DNA from: Gorsachius magnificus
Lineage: Eukaryota > Chordata > Aves > Pelecaniformes > Ardeidae
Assembly: GCA_034008185.1 (NCBI GenBank)
Contig: CM067082.1
Location: 10,462,984 to 10,526,983 of the forward strand
DNA: 64,000 bases
Direction: 5' to 3'
Position 1 is the first letter of the stretch; every line of letters starts with the position of its first letter. Positions 11,856-23,146 of this stretch are shown here, in pieces. The notes under the pieces are model-generated. The model was not told where the DNA came from. It worked only from the letters and a program-made list of their open reading frames with translations, and made no database searches. Both the position numbers and the translations under genes were made by a program.

Positions 11856-13340
11856 TTATAGAGGACAAGGTTGGGAGGGACCCTGAGAGGTCTCTTGGTT
11901 CATCTTGCTCCAGGAAGGGATCAGCTTTACCTAAACTGCTGATGTATTTGACATCTATTCTTAACAATCTCCAGGGACACAGATAGGACCAAATCCCTCA
12001 TTCCCACTTTCTCCTGAATAACCTGAATAGATTGTGATCTTTAACCTTCTAAAGCAATGCTAATTTCCTAGCTCCCAGTCAATGTTTTGGCCCCATCTGG
12101 ACTTTTTCTGTTATTTCCATATGTGTCTGGAAGGATGGTCAGCTCAGTTGGATGAAATATTTTGTTAATGAACCACTCAATGTTGTGTCCAAAGAAAGTA
12201 CCACTCCTCTAAACACATACTCTCTTTTTTTGTATATCCCCTGTGGAGACATTTGTTTTCTTTCCTTCCTGTCCTTGTACCTTCATTAGAACATATGATG
12301 TTTAATTTTCTGGAGGAAAACTAAAGAAGCAGACATTTCCAATCATCCTTCTCACAACATGTGTTAAACAGCAAATATTTATTATCACCTGCTCAATCAG
12401 TGATGAAAACGTCATACAGTATCAGACCAAGAGCTGGTGTCCAGACATGGACTGTACTAATGGCCTCACTCCGGAACAGCTACATTAGCAACTCCATTTC
12501 AGGGTCTGTCAGTGAGACAGTTTTTCATCCATCTATTTTGTGTTCTGTTAATTCCTTTTAATGCAAAGTTTTAATCAGTGTTTCAGGCAGTATTAAGTGA
12601 AGCGCCTTGGAGAAATCCAAAGGTACCACCTCAGCACAGCTGTCTTCATCATCCAAACCGATAATCTTATCAAAAAGAGAAAACGAACTTGTTTAACAAG
12701 GTGTACCTTCCATTAAAACCATTTTACCTGGCATCAATTACCTTCATAAACTCTAACTCTTCATTGACAGAGTCCTGAATTCACTGCCCCACTCTCTGGC
12801 CTGTAAGGAATATCAGGCTGACTGATCTTCTCTGTGTCCCTTTTCTCTCCAACTGTAAGAATCACAAGAGGATTTTCTGATGACACAGCATTGCCTCATT
12901 TACCAGGATGAATTGCCAACTAACCACAGAGGGTTAGGTTAATTCTCGTCTGAGCCCTTCTCAACTCTTAAATGTAAATTATTCTCTTGATTTGTTTATT
13001 TAAAGAAGTCTGGTGTTAAATGCTGCTTCATAGTTTCTTTTGATATGGATAGTAAACATTTTTTTTCATCCTCAGCAACACTTGGGCTGGGGTTTTCTTC
13101 TTTGTTTTGCGTCTTTCAAATACAGAACAGAAATATCTGCTGAATATTTTTGCATTGCTATTTATGATTTTACATGTACTTATTACATGAGTTTACATCT
13201 GTATCCAGTAAATAACTTACACTTGACCTTAGCTTTTTTTTCCTCCTCTAAAATGTTTATTCTTACTGTCTGTAATCCTGGCAATTGTTGCTATTCCACT
13301 GATTCTTTAGCTTTTTCTATCAACCATTATATTTTAAAAC
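11856..13340 (-). mobile_element. Ancient CR1-clade LINE, antisense, 3' end through reverse transcriptase
   Basis: The element starts with a degraded 3' terminus ('AAGGTTGGGAGGGACC', 'CTGAGAGGTCTCTTGGTTCA'), which corresponds to the antisense of the CR1 ending 'GAGAGGTCATCTAGTCCA'. It continues through 'TCTTAACAATCTCCAGGGAC'. Near 12361-12480 is a block equivalent to the antisense of the FIND/GPVLF reverse-transcriptase motif. Then come 'CCTTGGAGAAATCCAAAGGT' (12607) and 'AGGAATATCAGGCTGACTGA' (12807), both characteristic landmarks of antisense CR1. It is shorter than a consensus element over the same span, implying internal deletions. All frames are interrupted. It may extend past 13340, but I lose the match there. 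Confidence 0.55.
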
Positions 13341-16300
13341 TTGTAACTTACATTCATGGTTATTAACTTCCATTTCTTTCCTGTTCTTTACATTTGGGAA
13401 ATGTTTATGTTCCACAGGTGCTTTTTCATACAGGATGACTTTTTTTCAAAAAACCCCACAACTTTCTTGAGTTCAGAGGATCATGATTTTATGAACCTTC
13501 AGGAGTATTCAGATAACCAATTTACAGCGTTCATTAAGATTTGCCACTTATGTTTCCACGTTGCAAACAGATGCTTAAGGAGAAGACAGTTGTGTTGTGC
13601 AATGAAAGCCGGGCAGAAGTGGTAACTGCTAAACATCTTACACTTTAGTATTTAAAATCTCTAAGTATTCAAGCATTCTCCTTGACCTGGAATCACATAT
13701 GGCCCTGTAATGGTAACATGAGCTGTGATGAAAAGATCTTTTTCCTTTCCCTTCCAACATTACAGAACCAAGAGGATCCTCCTGTCTTCCCCAACATCTT
13801 GCTTCTCTGCTACTGACAGATATGTCTCCTCCCATTCGCAATGTCTCCCAGGATCTGTGCAATGAAGCTTCCTATGATATCACCAGTTCCAGTGCAGAAC
13901 ACTTCCAAGGGACTTCCTCCATACGTCAAGATTTCATCTGTAGTTAATAAAAGCTTCCTCTCCTTCTCCTGGAAAGTAACTGCATTATTCTACCCTTCTC
14001 CTTGCAGAAGACCTGCTCAATTTTCCTAAGTCTTTTCTCCTCTTTTGGCCAATCCTAGCTACTTTCTGAGTTGCCCAGTTTGAGCTGGACAGAAGTTGTT
14101 TTCTTCCCCATTTTTTGGAACCTGTACTCCAGTTAGTTCTTACATATTGCTCTCCTCTATCTAACCACATAGAGATATAATTTCCTTTTCTCCCCTTTTC
14201 CAAGCTGTTTCTCACTCCCTGTCCTTGAGATACGACTTCCATTTCTATGATAAGATGTGCTGTGCTATTGCTTGGATTTGGATGTTGAGGAAGTCATCTC
14301 TACTCCTGACACATATGAAGATGATCAGCTATTCCTCAAGAACATAATACTTCTACACTTTATAGGTAAAGACTCTTCCTCTTCAGGCACAAATATCCAA
14401 AGCATGTCATGACCATTGATTTCTCTACCAACCCTTAATAGAGAATTAAACTTGTACCTAGAAAGCAAGACCACCAATCTTTCTCCCATTAATTCCCATG
14501 TAAAATCCATTAACTAAAGAGATCTTATTTCTTTCCATAGCTCCTTACAGCCTTCAGCAGGGAGAGACTGGACAAAAATGTTAAGTAGTCTCTTTCAAAG
14601 AGAACTGAAAAAAACTACTGATGTTTCAGACATAAAGCAAAATATAGCTCTTTGGAAAGGTTAGCTCAGTTTTTTTTCACTATAAAATTCATTATTTCCA
14701 GAAATCCAGACAGGCAAATTACCCACTTCCCTCAGTTCAGCTGAGATGTATTTTGTAAATGTTATCAAGTAGATGACTATCTTTATATTTGAGTATACCA
14801 TGGCATCTATATAAACAATGTACACGAGGGGAGAAGAGTTGGAAAAGCACTCTGATTTCCATTTAAGATTCAGTCCTACCATCCTTGCATACACAAAACT
14901 TCATACATTTTCAGGATATGGATACAGGATCAAAAGAGAGAGTGCACAGTAAAACTTCCTACCAAAAAATATAATGTCAAAAGCTGTCTATTGAGTCTCT
15001 CATTCTTTTGTGTAAATTGCAGATCATTAAAATGTCACAAACAGAGATCTGTTTCTCAAATCTGGACTTCTGAAATGAGAAAAAGGAGATGCAGAATCTA
15101 GGTCATGTAATTTCAGAGCCTGCAAATGTCAACAAAACTTCATAGTCTGAGGTGATTAACATTCAACTGCAGCAACTGCTACAAGTAAAATCTTTTCTTT
15201 TGTTCCAAAGCCTTAAGGCTGTAGACATAAAACTGTCTGTTCAGCAATTATTGACACTGGATTGGGTTTCTCCTGATTGTTCAGGGGGTTCTCTACACAA
15301 TTTTCAAAACGGTGCAATTACTACATTAATTTTTTAAATTTTTTTAAAACATTGGAGAAGGATTAAATGAACAGTACTGAGCCTATTTGTGTATATGACA
15401 GTCTATCTGAGTCTTAGGTGAAAATGTCAGGCTACTGCAGTCTCAGGTCATTGCAAGTGTCTGCATCAGCAGGTTTCTCTGCAGAATGTCAGGATGAGGG
15501 CACTCAGGAGGTCAGAATGAGTTTTACCGTACCTCAAAACCTTGATCCCTTGAGTTACCCTCCATGATAATGGAGGGAAAGGGATGAAATCCCCTCCTGC
15601 TTGGTTTAGCTCTGGACAGCAGGCAACTGCAGTTCCCCAAGAGCCATTTTCTAGAATAGGAGGTCAGGTCCACAGCCATGGGACACTAAATAGGTTAGCT
15701 GGCACTACAATTATTTCACTGTACGTATGGAAGGAGAGAAGGATCCAAAACTCTTCCAAGGGCACCTTGTGTTTCAATGCCTTTCATTGGCCAAGGTGAG
15801 CCACCTCAGCCCCTGGTAGATCAATGCACCATGCTGGAAAGGGACCAGCATAGGAAAGGGGCTGCAGTGCAAGAACAAGTCTGGCCCTGTTTGTTCAGTT
15901 GTCTGTAGAGGTTTTGAGCATGGAGCACCTCTAAGAATGGTCCCTAAATCAGCAGGTTATTGCTTGGCAGGCTCTGCCATGTGCAATTTGCTCTTCCTTG
16001 GAATTCCTCTGTGTCTCTTTTGCCTTGCCTTGAAGAAGTATGTACTGTTAATTTATTACCACACCTGCTGTCCCCAAGGTGTGTTTCAGAATGACCTCTC
16101 TTTGACTCTGTGTTATTACCATTCCCTCCCATCACCATTTGAATCATATCCTCTTCCTGCATTTTTTCTGTCTGAATTTCAAGGGGCTGGGGAAGCAGAG
16201 TTTAATTACAGTTTCACTGGCTTTATTATGTTATGGCACTGAACCCCAAGGCTTGGCTATAAAGGTGAGCTTTATAATAAGCTATAATGATCCATCTTTC

Positions 16301-16713
16301 CTTACATACTGTGAATTTTAAGCCCCCCTCACTGATTATTTATTATTTCAACTTGGTATATGAATTATTTAATTCTCCCAAGCTCTAGCATGTATGAAAA
16401 AATACTATGAAGCAACAAACAGTGGACTTGCTTCCACTGAAGACAAAAACCCAGCCTCTGGCAATTTCAGTGGAAGCTGCATTGACCTGTAGGACTGTTT
16501 AAATGGAAATTGCTTCATCACCATGGTGACTTACAAGGTTATCTACAGAGCTGGCTTTCAAGACCCATGTAGCAACACAAACAACCTGGTGCAACTCCTA
16601 AAATCAATTCCTGACACTGCCGGATCTTGTAGCATTGCTGGCACCTCACCTTGGCCAGTCCTTTCTCTTTTGTATCCCCCAAACTCTAGGTTAGCTATAG
16701 TCTGGGTCTGAGA
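13341..16713. other. No recognisable gene; unique sequence
   Basis: No exon-like segment is seen. An 11-bp inverted repeat (GCTTCCACTGA at 16430-16440, TCAGTGGAAGC at 16467-16477, 26-bp spacer) resembles the palindromic amniote motif at 9905. Otherwise there is nothing I can name. Confidence 0.55.
16430..16477. repeat. 11-bp inverted repeat, CACTGAAGTC-type amniote motif
   Basis: Arms GCTTCCACTGA and TCAGTGGAAGC are perfect reverse complements across a 26-bp spacer. Text of this type (CCACTGAAGTCAATGGAAG) recurs in old amniote interspersed repeats, and it is probably a remnant of the same family as the 9865-9922 motif. Confidence 0.5.
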
Positions 16714-17683
16714 GAGGCCATTGGTACATGGTGATGAATGGAGTTAGATCCAGTTGGAGGCCGGTCACAAGTGACATTCTGCAGGGCTCATTGTTGGGGC
16801 CAGTTCTGTTTAACATCTTTACCAATGACCTGGATGAGGAGGTTGAGTGTACCCTCAGCAAGATTGCAGATGACACTAAGCTGGGTGGAAGTGTTGATCT
16901 GCTCAAGGGGAGGAAGGTTCTGCAGAAGGATCTGGACAGGCTGGATCAATGGGCTGAGGCCAACTGTATGAGGTTCAACAAGGCCAAGTGCTGGGCCTTG
17001 CACTTGGGTCACAAAAACCTCATGCAATGCTACAGGCTTGGGGATGAGCTGCTGGAAAGCTGCTTGGCAGAGAGGGATCTGGGGGTACTGGTCAACAGCC
17101 GACTGAATATGAGCCAGCACTGTACACAGGTGTCCAAGAAGGCCAATGGCATCCTGGTTTGTATCAGAAATAGTGTGGCCAGCAGGAGCAGGGAAGTGAT
17201 GATCCCCCTGTACTTGGCATTGGTGAGACCACCCCTCAAATACTGTATTCAGTTTTGAACCCTTCACTACAGAAAGACATTGAGGCACTGGGGCGTGTCC
17301 AAAGGAGAGCAACAAAGCTGGTGAGGGTATGGAGCACAAGTCTTATGAGGAGCAACTGTGGGAACTGGGGGTGTTTAGCCCGGAGAAGAGGAGGCAGAGG
17401 GGAGACCTTATCGCCCTCTACAGCTGCTTGAAAGGAGGGTGTAGTGAGGTAGGCGTTGGTCTCTTCTCCCAAGTAACAGCCATAGGACAAGAGGAAATGG
17501 CCTCAAGTTGCACCAGGCACAGGAACAGGCTATCCAGGGAAGTGGTTGAATCCCCATCCCTGAAGATACTTAAAAGATGGGTAGACAAGGTGCTTAGAAA
17601 CGTGGTTTAGTAATGGACAGGTAGAGCTGGACTCGATGATCTTAAAGGTCTTTTCCAACCAAATGATTCTATGATTCTATGAT
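16714..17683 (+). mobile_element. CR1 LINE, 5'-truncated, with intact 3' tail
   Basis: This is an avian chicken-repeat-1 non-LTR retrotransposon. The 5' truncation falls within the reverse-transcriptase part of ORF2, typical of CR1 copies. The 3' end has the hallmark 'GATGATCTTAAAGGTCTTTT' block followed by two ATTCTATG units ending at 17683. CR1 tails are built from this 8-bp unit rather than poly-A. Compared with the copy at 37916-38427, about 57 bp encoding the DIRKNFF region are missing near 17515-17525. A frameshift lies near 17325 and an in-frame stop at 17256. It is the best-preserved copy in the window but cannot mobilise itself. Confidence 0.92.
16728..17258 (+). pseudogene. CR1 ORF2 reverse-transcriptase C-terminal fragment
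   Basis: This is a 176-codon remnant of the CR1 polyprotein that normally carries an endonuclease and reverse transcriptase acting on nicked genomic DNA. Visible motifs are [15 protein letters not shown] (about residues 17-31, reverse-transcriptase motif with the conserved QG..LGP), NDL, and the catalytic-site ADDTKLGG (about 47-54, an A-DD variant of the FADD box). [14 protein letters not shown] and [13 protein letters not shown] come later. The family continues with W after QF; here that codon is TGA, ending the frame. The rest of the C-terminus continues from 17259 to 17610 after a one-base shift (HKSYEEQLWELG.., RRGDLIALYS..). The start ATG is internal to ORF2 and is not a true initiator. 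The endonuclease and N-terminal reverse transcriptase are absent. Confidence 0.88.
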
Positions 17684-20358
17684 TTATGGTCTAGGTATAG
17701 AAACTACATGCTGTGAAGTTCTATTTTGGCTTTAAGCCTGGAGCAGGTATGAAAGATCATTCCACAGGACTGGCATAGACAGTACTCTTCCAGGAAGCAG
17801 TCACTGTTTGGGAAGGGTCCAAGTTCTGCCAAAGAAAAGGAGTGAGTGCCAGAAGGGACATTTATACGTCTTCTGGAAGGCATCTGCATCTAAGGGAACA
17901 GATTCCAACCTTCTAGGCAAAGGATCCCAAAAAAACCCTCTGCAAAGCTCATCTCAGAAGCTCACTTCCCTTCAGCAGCAGCTGTCTTTGAGGGGGATGG
18001 AGATGCTGCCCATGCCATGCTCCTGTCTTCTGTTGCTATGGTAATCCTAAAGTTTTTTTTTTTAGGATGTAGTTTTACAAGTTTCATTATTTACATTAGG
18101 TTGCTGTCTTTATTTCCTTCTACTTGTCTTGCTTATTTCCCATTCTCCCCATTCCTGTGGACTGCCTGTACACATCGTTAAATAATTAACACTCCTTTGT
18201 ATTATGCACCTGGGAGACCATTGCAAACATCAGACATAAAATGCAATTTTAAAGTACAGAAATTCCTCTCCAATTTGAAATTAAGTAGGGGAAATGTTCA
18301 ACCCCGAGATCATATTTTTCAGTGAATTTACATTTCTATGTCGCTCACAGCAAATAATTTTAAAAACTTAATCTGCATTTCAATTTTTGTCATTCTGTAC
18401 TTACTTACTGTATTTCACTCCGCATAAAGAATGAAAATAGACTGCGAAACTTACTGGAAGCTAACAAATCTGGCTCTTCTTTTCTAGCAAAATGATGCAG
18501 CGTTTGGCTTAGAAATCCAGCAAGGGAATAATTCCAATCAAAATTGTTTTCATTGGAATGTTTAAACACTTCTATTGGTTTGAATCTTCATTTCACAGAA
18601 CTTAAATTCATCTCTAACCTGACTTGTTGGCGTACTTTCTGAAAAATCCTTCTGCACATATTCTCTTCCCAGCCTTCAGACCCTGCCATTGACTAAGCCT
18701 TAAACACAAGGTTTTAAGTAAAGTTATTGAGGCTTGTCTGGGGACAGCAGGATCCCATACTCCTTTTGAACCCAGTGATAGGCTTTAACACTTCTACAAA
18801 GAAATAAATTCAAGCAAGAAAAATATCAAAAAATATATGAGAAAACAAGAATTTAGGAAATGTATTGGGAACAAACCTGAAAAAAGGCAGTATTATTTTC
18901 TCCTACTTAGTTGGAATTGGAAAAACAATTTTCTCAGGTTTTTCATCTCCTCTGGGCTGGAGTTAACCTACCTTTCGAAGTTCTTTAAATCTAAAAAAAA
19001 AAAATGTAGGAGAAAATCCAAAATTGGCTCTGTGGACTGATTTCCTTCCATTAGACTTCATTTTTTTTGTGAAAAAGAAAGCTTAACTTCATTATTTTCA
19101 TGTCCAAAAACAACAGAGAATGCTTCCAAATGTAGACATACGGATTTAGTGTACTTCCACCGAAAACATGTGTAAATCTCCAGCTACCTTTCTTTGCCTG
19201 GAGGAAAATTCCTTACTCTTCTTAGCCCTTGAAATCAACTGCAACAACAAAAAAGGATGATTTCTGACAATTGTGATGGAAGAAGGTAACTAGGAGGTTA
19301 TCTCAAAGGGATATCTTTAACTATTTTTGTCATGCTTTCTCAGCTCCAAAATGACTCTTGGTTAGACCCCCACAGAAATACTTGTCCCTTGTGACATTGA
19401 ACGTGTCTCTGCAGCACATTGCTTTGAAGGTTTGGTTTTGTTTGAGGCTTTTTTAAACTCTCCCAGGAGAACTCCCAGTGGCAGTCCGTGTGTTGGAGAA
19501 ATGGGTCAGGGCTGAGCACTGGATGTCTGGAACTCACTATTGCTACTAATTAGTATAAATCCTTAGAGGATTTGAAACAATACAGCAGTTCTGACACTAG
19601 CATGACGGCAGAGTCTAGCTGTTGTTCAGCAGAGAAGAAATCTCTTTTTTCTGACTACTTATCAGTAATCGATCACAGGGCCTTTTGGAGAAAGAGGTGT
19701 CAAGTGGAACTGTTTTCCCTGTCACCCTGTTCTGAGTGAACAGGAGACCCTGTCTCAACAATTCTTGGTATCTTCTACCATAGATCAAGTCTAAGATTTT
19801 TATTTCAAAACTTCTGTGCACTATATTAATTATTATGAATGTATATGCCCCAGTGGTATGGAATGGTAGTTCATCTGCTGGACCCGAATCCAGGGAGCTC
19901 TGATGAGATGCATAAGAGGGTCTGGTCTCTTGTGAGACTTGCGTGAGATCACTTCCATAATGCTGGCCACCTGAAGGCAAGGTGGGAAGACTAATACCCT
20001 CTCCCTGCTCCCAAAGTTCATGAAGAAGGTACCACGTGGCTGGGGTTGGCTGGCATCCACCAGGCTGCTGAGAGGCTTTGGACCCTGCTTGTTTGGCAGT
20101 CATCTCCTTCTCTGAGTGCCAGTTCAGTTCTCTGTAACGCAGCCCAGAGCAAAGCTCTGAGCTGAGCTCTGCTGTGAAAAGACCAATTGAGAAACAGAAG
20201 CAAAAGATGAGGTCCCTGTAGGCTTGAAGGAGGTAGCTGTAGAGATGAAGAGGTCATCCAGCGGTGAGACCACTTGCTTCCAAGCGGGGAATTTGAGCTA
20301 AGCTGTTGACCTCCCACAGACTTCCAGGGTGGAATTGAAGACAAATTACATGGTCTAC

Positions 20359-20450
20359 TTATGTTTTAGGTCCTCATGTACAGTACGGGCATAATTCTAC
20401 TTTCCCTGATTCACAGAATTGTTGGGAGGATGAAATGGGGATGTGCTCCC
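20359..20450 (+). repeat. MIR-like SINE 3' fragment
   Basis: In order the text reads 'TTAGGTCCTCATGTACAGTA' and 'CGGGCATAATTCTACTTTCC', then 'CACAGAATTGTTGGGAGGAT' and GAAATGGGGATG. This is collinear with the MIR core-to-3' region (CCTCATCTGTAAAATGGGGATAATA.., CATAGGGTTGTTGTGAGGAT TAAATG). The tRNA-related head is missing. Confidence 0.55.
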
Positions 20451-22073
20451 ACAGTGCAGCAGTGATGGTCACGAAAGTGTGTAGGACCTGAAGCCCTGGC
20501 TGGGACACAAGTCTGGATCTTCTGTGAAACTGGGGGGAGCTAGCATGAGTCAGCAGCCTGCCAGGCCATTGCTTGCCACAGAAGAGGAACTGGAATGCAG
20601 AATGATGACTTTTTACATTCCCGCACCAACTTCAGAAACTGATAATAATATTAATAATAACCATTCACTGCATTGTTATGCCCAAATAATCAATGCAAAG
20701 CTCAGCTAAATGTCAGATCTCCTCCACTGTCATGAAAGAGATTGTGCAAAGCTGACAGTCAGAAACAAACCGTTTAGGGGAATGAGGAAAATTGTAATGA
20801 GAAATGTCAGGGAGACAGAAATAGCTGGTTCCCTCACAATTTCACCCTCAAGAAACACTTTCTTACAGGAGGGGACTGGGGATGGAAGGACGTGTAGGAA
20901 CGTTATGAATTGTGCCATAGAAATCCCTTGTTAGGGAGAGCTCTATATAAATATAAATCTTGTAAAGAGGATTTTTTGTTCAGCATCAGCAAAAATGCAA
21001 CACTGCTCCATGAAGAATGTCACAAGGAATGATGCCGTAACTGAGGAGAAATTCAAAGTTTGTTTATTTGTACTACAATGAAGAGTACGCACATTTTCCA
21101 CCATATTCACAGTTGCATCTGAGACCTTGTAAAGTGTTAGTGTGTTTAACCTCATGAAATCCTTCAGTAAGCATAGGTACAGTTGGAGGACACAGTTTCT
21201 AGGACTGCCAGCTGCCAAGAACAACAAACATCCCCAGTTAAAACCATGGCCTAGCTGCCTTTCGTGCTTATGCCAAGATGCAGTGTAACCAGCCAAGGAT
21301 GGAGTAGACAGAGGGGGAACATGGTGGCTGCAAGGAGGTGTGCGTAACACTTTCTCCTGCTTACAACACCAGCCTCAAAGCACACAAGGAAGGAGGAGCA
21401 GAAGAGGAGGATGGTGCATGTTCTTCAACCATACCTGGGGCCCCCTCATCTAACCCAGTTTAGACCTTAGATAGACCCACCCATGTTAGACCTGAATTTC
21501 TTCATCACATATATCCACATTGCTCATCCTGCCCCAGGGTGCTAAGCAATTTAGAGCCACCTCCACCACGGCAACTTAGACCATGGGCAGTCACTGATGT
21601 TAGCATTCAGCCTTCCAGCTTCATTAGAGCCTCATTCAGTGAGAGTTTAAGGGGGGTTGTTGAAAACATGGAGTCTAGAGGAAGAAAAGAACCCACAACA
21701 CAGAAGACCATGAGTTATATTTGCCCTAGAGCTGCTTTTCATCAGCTCTTCTGCAGGAATATGCACTAACTCAAGAGGGAGCAGCTAGGGTGGTCATGCT
21801 GAAGGTGTAAAAGGATATAGTTGAAGTGTGGCCCCACGCCCTGTCATCTCAGGGGCTTCCTGGCACTATGTGCAACACTAGTGAGGGTTTTCTCAAAGGA
21901 TTAGCAGCTTTCCTATTTTTAAATAATTTACACAAAAGCATCTTCCTTCCCTAAGTCTGATTATTTTTAGGCAGAGAAAAATATACAACCTTATCTATGT
22001 AAATAATCAGAACCATATGGCCTAAGCATTCCAAACAGATCAGTTAAACCAGCTTTCTGAGTGAGGGACTTCA

Positions 22074-22086
22074 TGTGTGTGTGTGT
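22074..22086. repeat. (TG)n microsatellite
   Basis: A short run of alternating T and G, about 6.5 units. Confidence 0.7.
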
Positions 22087-22395
22087 CTGCAAGTATGCTT
22101 CGCACAGATGAACTGTGTTCTAGCCTGGCAGCCTCAGAGACCTGAGTATAGGACTGACCCACTGCAGACTTAGAGCAGGTTTTACAGCCAAAGAATCTTC
22201 CTATGGCCCTGACACAAAGGTGCCTCAGGCCCTATAAAGGAGGAGACACATCATTTTCTGCAGCATATTCATGCATGGCTGCGTTTTGTGCCTGACCCAA
22301 CACGGCCAGTAAGTGTCAAAATGAGTATAAAAATGAAGACAAATGCAGTTTGTCTTGGAGTTGCTAAAAAATCTGAGACAGTTCGGGCCACCAGG

Positions 22396-22810
22396 TGATC
22401 AAAAGGTTGGAGGACTTGACATATGAAGAAATGCTGAAGGAATGGGGTTTGTTCAGCCTTGAGAAGGGAAGGCTAGGGGCGATCTCATCACCACGTACCA
22501 GTACCTAAGGGTTAGCTACAAGGAAGAGGGAGGCTCCCTTTTTACAAGGAGTCACATGGAGAGGACAAGGGGGGATGGACACAAGTTGTTCTTGGGGAGA
22601 TTCCAATTGGACATGAGAGGGAAATTTTTCGCAATGAGAACAGTCAACCATTGGAATAATCTCCCCAGGGACATTGTTGATCTGCCACTTTGGACAATTT
22701 TAAGATGAAGCTGGACAGGGTGCTGGGCCACCTTGTCTAGACTGTTCTCTTGCCTAGAAAGGTTGGACCAGATGATCCTTGAAGTCACTTCCAACCTATG
22801 ATTCTATGAT
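22396..22810 (+). mobile_element. CR1 LINE 3' fragment
   Basis: The sequence starts at 'AAAAGGTTGGAGGACTTGAC' and runs through 'TTGTTCAGCCTTGAGAAGGG', 'TTGGACATGAGAGGGAAATT'-type text and 'CCAGATGATCCTTGAAGTCA'. It ends in ATTCTATGAT at 22810. This is the usual last roughly 400 bp of CR1: the end of ORF2 (LFSLEKG.. remnant) plus the 3' UTR. The 5' truncation is typical of target-primed reverse transcription. It is directly abutted by another CR1 3' end. Confidence 0.85.
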
Positions 22811-23146
22811 GAATCTAATCACAACCTTCCAATACGTAAAGGTAGTTATAGAGAAGATGAAGGTATTTCACAAGGATGCACGGTGACAGCACAAGACGCA
22901 ATGGGCACAAATGATTTAAAGAGAAATTCCACTTGGATATAAAAAATATGCTTCAGTGTGAGAACAATTAAACATTGGAACAGGTTGTCCTAAGAAGTAG
23001 TGGAGTCTTCCTCGCTGGAAATATTCAAGGCGTGGCTTGGCAAGGCCCTGAATAACCTAATCTAAAGCCTACTTTCAACAGAAGGTTGGACTAGATGATC
23101 TCCAGAGGTCTCTTCCAGTCTTGACTTTTTTGTGATTCTGTGATTC
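22811..23146 (+). mobile_element. Second CR1 LINE 3' fragment, tandem with the preceding copy
   Basis: Immediately after the preceding CR1 tail, a second 5'-truncated CR1 begins ('CACAACCTTCCAATACGTAA', then 'GAAGATGAAGGTATTTCACA'). It runs through 'AACATTGGAACAGGTTGTCC' and 'GGTTGGACTAGATGATCTCC' to a diverged tail GTGATTCTGTGATTC ending at 23146. Its tail and body differ from the upstream copy, so it is probably a different and older subfamily rather than a tandem duplication. Confidence 0.8.

Larger units (their letters stand above)
17684..22395. other. No recognisable gene; unique sequence with a MIR-like fragment
   Basis: The longest frame is 162 codons on the minus strand (19615-20103), with no domain, signal peptide or codon bias. 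At this base composition a frame of that length is not surprising by chance. A MIR-like fragment lies at 20359-20450. A GT-rich microsatellite lies at 22074-22086. One weak acceptor/donor pair at 22264-22308 is discussed among the findings. Confidence 0.55.

Noticed and set aside
16788..17339. 183-codon open frame on the minus strand
   Set aside because: It is the antisense shadow of the CR1 reverse-transcriptase fragment, which is recognisable on the plus strand by its ADD and QGSLLGP motifs.
19615..20103. 162-codon minus-strand frame
   Set aside because: No domain, signal peptide, codon bias or splice context. A frame of this length is compatible with chance given the number of frames in 64 kb at this composition.
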